Below, in pieces: positions 3,756 through 5,557 of a stretch of 5,557 nt of DNA. How positions within the stretch are numbered: position 1 is the first letter of the stretch; every line of letters begins with the position of its first letter. The translations under genes were made by a program, and so were the position numbers. The notes under the pieces are model-generated. The model did no database searches. It was not told the DNA's origin and saw only the letters and a list, made by a program, of their open reading frames with translations. Origin of the DNA: Pirellulales bacterium (GTDB lineage: Bacteria; Planctomycetota; Planctomycetia; Pirellulales; Thermoguttaceae); the NCBI GenBank assembly GCA_030607895.1, contig JAUWJC010000307.1, positions 1-5,557 on the forward strand, in the 5' to 3' direction.

Positions 3756-5557
3756 GGCTCCTCCCCCGTATAGCGAGAGGGGGTGTAGCGAGAGGGAGTG
3801 TAGCGAAAGGCCGCCCGCCAGCGTTCGACGTTCTGGTACAGGGACACTTGTTTTTCGGCCGGACCTTTCAGTTCGAGCCGGCAGGCGAAATGATCGGTCA
3901 ACTGCCACAGCGGCACCACGGCCACGTCGTCATGAGCGATACGGTGAATACGACGCAGTTTGGCTCGGACCTGGCGCCAGTCGGAAGCCTGCTGGAGTTG
4001 GGCCAGCGCCAGGCTCATGTAAGGGCTGGCCCCACCCGAAATGCCGTCGAAGTCCAATAGCCGAGCGGCGTCGACAACCGGCTCCCAGATGGCCAACTCG
4101 GCATAGAACAAATCGACATCATCAGGCAATTGAGCCGGACAACGATCCAACTCCTTGAGCACGACCGGGATGCCCACCAGCTTCAGATGACGTTCGATCA
4201 TTGCACATGCCACCCGGGCAATCTCATGTGGTGGATGTGCCAGTACGAGCGAGGGCATGCGGATCCCCTCTCCCTCCGGGAGAGGGTTAGGGTGAGGGTT
4301 CCTCCTGTTTGCCCGATCCCCCTCACCCCGGCCCTCTCCCAGAGGGAGAGGGGGCCTTTTCTTCGCAGCCGGTTCTTGCAAGGCAACGCCGGCCAAGGCC
4401 ACTGCCAGCCGCGGTTGGTAGGGACGCGGCTCGATGTTCTCGTCGTAGCCGTAGCCGAGCGGGTCCTCGTATGAGCGTCCCATGAGAAAGGGCCCGCTGA
4501 GAACCTGCCCGGCCGGTATTGGGCTGCCCGGTATTTGCGACTTACCCGTCAAATGCTTCAGGATCACCTCGCGATGGATGCCGTAAACCAACGCGCGGCG
4601 GAAAGCCCGTTTGGCAACAAGCGGCCGCCGCATGTTGGGAATCAGGCAGTGTAGAAGCGGCGCGGCGTAGGGTTCGACCGCGATCTCGTCAACCGCCCGG
4701 AGTTTTTCCAGGTCCCACGGGTTGACCCGGTCGAGTGCTTCAATGCGGCCCTGTCTTAATGCAGCGATCGCTTGCGAGCCACGAGGAAAGAGCCGTTCGA
4801 CAATCTCTTTTGGTTGCGTCGAAGCGGCCGCTGGTTGCGTCGAAGCGGCCGCGAAGTAGCCCGGGTTGGCCACGTAGACTACTTCGTTCTCGCACCGCGA
4901 ATCGACCGTGTATGGGCCGTCGCAAAGCGGCGTGACGAGCAGTGCCCCGGGCCGGACGTGCCCACGGCGCAAATCGGCTTCGACCCAATAGACTTCCCGC
5001 ACTGCCACGGCGTCGAGCAGTTCTCCCCATTGCTCTCGGTACGCATGGTGTTTCAACGCCTCGGCCGGATCGGCCATGGCCAGCAGCCGCCGGGCCAACA
5101 CGTAGCCTGTCACGGCGGGGAAAAAGGGACCAGGTTTAATTTGTGCGAAGCACCCTTCGGGCCGTTGGGGCAAATTAAACCTGGTCCCTTTTTCCCCTCG
5201 ATCGAGTTGAAACACCACGCGCCGGCCCAGCTTCTCGACCTCCATGCGGCCCACCGGGCCGCGGTACTCGCCGCCGTCGCGGCCCGGCCCGACAAACTCC
5301 GTAATCGTCCTGCAGGTTAGCCGATCGCTACGGCGAAAGGCCCAATCGAGCATCCGGTCCGGGGGAAAAGGGACCAGGTTTAATTTGTGCGAAGCACCCT
5401 TCGGGCCGTTCCGGCAAATTAAACCTGGTCCCTTTTTCCCGCCGTGGTATGGACTGCCTACTCCGATTATCACGCGGGGGTATTTCTGATGGATCGACCG
5501 GGCCAACTCCTTTGCGCCGGGCAATGCGGGCCAGGTTTCCTTCAGACGGCCGACGGC
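3752..5557 (-). CDS. ABC-type dipeptide/oligopeptide solute-binding protein (SBP_bac_5), 5' end missing
   Basis: The last 601 residues (numbered here from the right edge) of a family-5 extracytoplasmic solute-binding protein, the kind that delivers peptides or nickel to an ABC permease. Family marks in order: KYPRVIIGV at 26-33 (first strand), TITEFVG at 84-90, VVFQL at 114-118 then VTGYVLARRLLAM at 149-161, GPYTVDS at 214-220, VYVANPGYF at 227-235, RVNPWDLEKLRA at 277-288, IPNMRRPLVAKRAFRRALVYGIHREVIL at 306-333, KLVGIPVVLKEL at 459-470, and VDLFYAELAIWEP plus VAVVPLWQLTD near the end. The frame is open to the edge with no start in view; the first residues (LPGAKELARSIHQ) look like a helical repeat, so an N-terminal extension before the binding domain is possible. 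Repeats fill residues 39-66, 121-147 and 402-431 and replace or interrupt loops, yet no stop or frameshift appears. It may be functional or a recently decaying copy. No permease or ATPase gene is in view. Confidence 0.88.
   Translation of the reverse strand, partial: AVGRLKETWPALPGAKELARSIHQKYPRVIIGVGSPYHGGKKGPGLICRNGPKGASHKLNLVPFPPDRMLDWAFRRSDRLTCRTITEFVGPGRDGGEYRGPVGRMEVEKLGRRVVFQLDRGEKGTRFNLPQRPEGCFAQIKPGPFFPAVTGYVLARRLLAMADPAEALKHHAYREQWGELLDAVAVREVYWVEADLRRGHVRPGALLVTPLCDGPYTVDSRCENEVVYVANPGYFAAASTQPAAASTQPKEIVERLFPRGSQAIAALRQGRIEALDRVNPWDLEKLRAVDEIAVEPYAAPLLHCLIPNMRRPLVAKRAFRRALVYGIHREVILKHLTGKSQIPGSPIPAGQVLSGPFLMGRSYEDPLGYGYDENIEPRPYQPRLAVALAGVALQEPAAKKRPPLPLGEGRGEGDRANRRNPHPNPLPEGEGIRMPSLVLAHPPHEIARVACAMIERHLKLVGIPVVLKELDRCPAQLPDDVDLFYAELAIWEPVVDAARLLDFDGISGGASPYMSLALAQLQQASDWRQVRAKLRRIHRIAHDDVAVVPLWQLTDHFACRLELKGPAEKQVSLYQNVERWRAAFRYTPSRYTPSRYTGEEP
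3756..3767 (-). promoter_or_regulatory. Strong ribosome binding site inside the end of the upstream gene
   Basis: The minus strand reads GGGGGAGGAGCC directly before the ATG at 3755. GGAGG ends 4 nt from the start codon. It lies within the last codons of the solute-binding gene, whose TGA (3754-3752) overlaps the ATG, which fits translational coupling or reinitiation. Confidence 0.7.
3768..3812. repeat. Three tandem 15-bp units at the 3' end of the solute-binding gene
   Basis: Units 3768-3782, 3783-3797 and 3798-3812 share the core TAGCGAGAGGG (the third has TAGCGAAAGG). Read on the minus strand they encode a C-terminal tail RYTPS-RYTPS-RYTG. Being a multiple of 3, the array lengthens the protein without changing frame. 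It ends right next to the ribosome binding site of the downstream gene, so copy-number change would alter the spacing between the coupled genes' signals very little but would change the tail. Confidence 0.8.
4265..4353. repeat. Palindromic dispersed repeat inserted in the solute-binding gene
   Basis: The arms 4265-4298 and 4320-4353 are inverted copies, 34 bp each with 4 mismatches, around a 21-bp centre. Each arm is also a hairpin by itself: CCCTCTCCC, a 3-nt loop, and GGGAGAGGG. The minus strand encodes PLPLGEGRGEG and later NPHPNPLPEGEG (residues 402-431 of the host protein). These peptide strings are, from memory, typical of a palindromic repeat found dispersed in many bacterial genomes. 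Here it sits between LAGVALQEPAAKK and MPSLVLAHPP, a likely surface linker before a core strand, and keeps the frame. Confidence 0.88.
4811..4852. repeat. Perfect 21-bp tandem duplication in the solute-binding gene
   Basis: 4811-4831 and 4832-4852 are identical copies. On the minus strand they encode AAASTQP twice (residues 236-249), just after VANPGYF and before KEIVERLFPRG, a loop position. The exact identity suggests a recent event. Each copy contains a GCGGCCGC site at its end (4824-4831 and 4845-4852). Confidence 0.9.
5117..5197. mobile_element. 81-bp palindromic element, copy 1, in frame in the solute-binding gene
   Basis: Perfect 26-bp inverted arms (5117-5142 and 5172-5197; inner part GGGACCAGGTTTAATTT) flank a 29-nt centre (5143-5171). 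It is exactly 27 codons, residues 121-147 of the host protein, starting on a codon boundary. The encoded peptide contains GEKGTRFNLPQRPEGC and FAQIKPGPFF. It lies between VVFQLDR and AVTGYVLARRLLAM, where family-5 binding proteins normally carry a short Asp-Gly loop, which seems replaced. The centre holds small hairpins: GTGC-GAA-GCAC, then CC-TTC-GG. No transposase is encoded; if mobile it depends on others. Confidence 0.85.
5361..5441. mobile_element. 81-bp palindromic element, copy 2, in frame in the solute-binding gene
   Basis: Same orientation as the copy at 5117-5197 and identical at 77 of 81 positions. The perfect part of the arms is 21 bp (5366-5386 and 5416-5436). The 29-nt centre (5387-5415) tiles exactly into three small hairpins with 3-nt loops: GTGC-GAA-GCAC, CC-TTC-GG and GCCG-TTC-CGGC. 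It covers residues 39-66 of the host protein, but starts on the third base of a codon, so it is read in another frame than the first copy, giving KKGPGLICRNGPKGASH and KLNLVPFPP. It lies between VIIGVGSPYHG and DRMLDWAFRR, a likely loop after the first strand. Confidence 0.85.

Noticed and set aside
3231..3773. Plus-strand open frame opposite the unknown exported gene
   Set aside because: Its composition is that of an antisense shadow; the minus-strand gene has a signal peptide, a ribosome binding site and a coupled start.
3756..3908. Upstream in-frame extension of the unknown exported protein
   Set aside because: It would lie inside the solute-binding gene in another frame, contains the tandem-repeat region, and would bury the signal peptide that starts at 3755.
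5117..5441. CRISPR array, suggested by two near-identical palindromic repeats
   Set aside because: There are only two units, each 81 bp with long inverted arms, separated by 163 bp that encode conserved binding-protein sequence.
5361..5441. tRNA or tRNA-like gene, suggested by a long stem with three small hairpins
   Set aside because: Arm sizes, loop lengths and invariant tRNA bases do not fit; the closing stem is far longer than 7 bp and the loops have only 3 nt.
5110..5489. Small open frames within and around the 81-bp elements on both strands
   Set aside because: They arise because the palindrome is open in several frames; there is no start signal or independent coding evidence.

Overview
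The window looks like a piece of a high-GC chromosome from the Planctomycetes, probably close to the Pirellulales. This is an inference from gene content and style: a secreted sulfatase with a Cys-Thr-Pro-Ser-Arg site, exported proteins in every gene, a thioredoxin domain joined to a YHS-like domain, a dipeptide-type solute-binding protein, and many dispersed palindromic repeats. No rRNA, tRNA or other phylogenetic marker is present, so the assignment is tentative.

Layout from left to right. Positions 1-387 (minus) hold the N-terminal 129 residues of a secreted sulfatase that runs off the left edge. Positions 388-904 hold no gene. They contain a short hairpin just upstream of the sulfatase ribosome binding site, a possible MITE-like element (about 435-624) with a perfect 32-bp inverted repeat inside it, and the AT-richer upstream region of the next gene. 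Positions 905-2242 (plus) encode a 445-residue exported protein: signal peptide, thioredoxin fold with Trp-Cys-Glu-Ala-Cys, a long Pro/Gln-rich linker and a C-terminal YHS-like region. Positions 2246-2355 are two inverted arrays of a 7-bp unit lying between two convergent genes. Positions 2262-3755 (minus) encode an exported protein of unknown function whose last 30 residues are read out of that heptad repeat. Positions 3752-5557 (minus) encode an SBP_bac_5-type solute-binding protein that enters from the right edge. It overlaps the unknown gene by ATGA, so the two are probably one operon, transcribed right to left and translationally coupled.

The most notable signal is the load of repeats inside the solute-binding gene. 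Two near-identical 81-bp palindromic elements (77 of 81 positions equal), one unrelated palindromic repeat of about 89 bp, a 21-bp tandem duplication and a 15-bp tandem array all sit inside one open reading frame, and none breaks it. The two 81-bp copies are read in different frames, and both frames are open. The downstream gene also appears to have lost its original stop to a different palindromic repeat. This resembles the logic of the Rickettsia palindromic elements, where mobile palindromes become in-frame peptide insertions in conserved proteins. No sequence relationship to those elements is claimed. All genes appear to act outside the cytoplasm, and the window gives no single pathway joining them.
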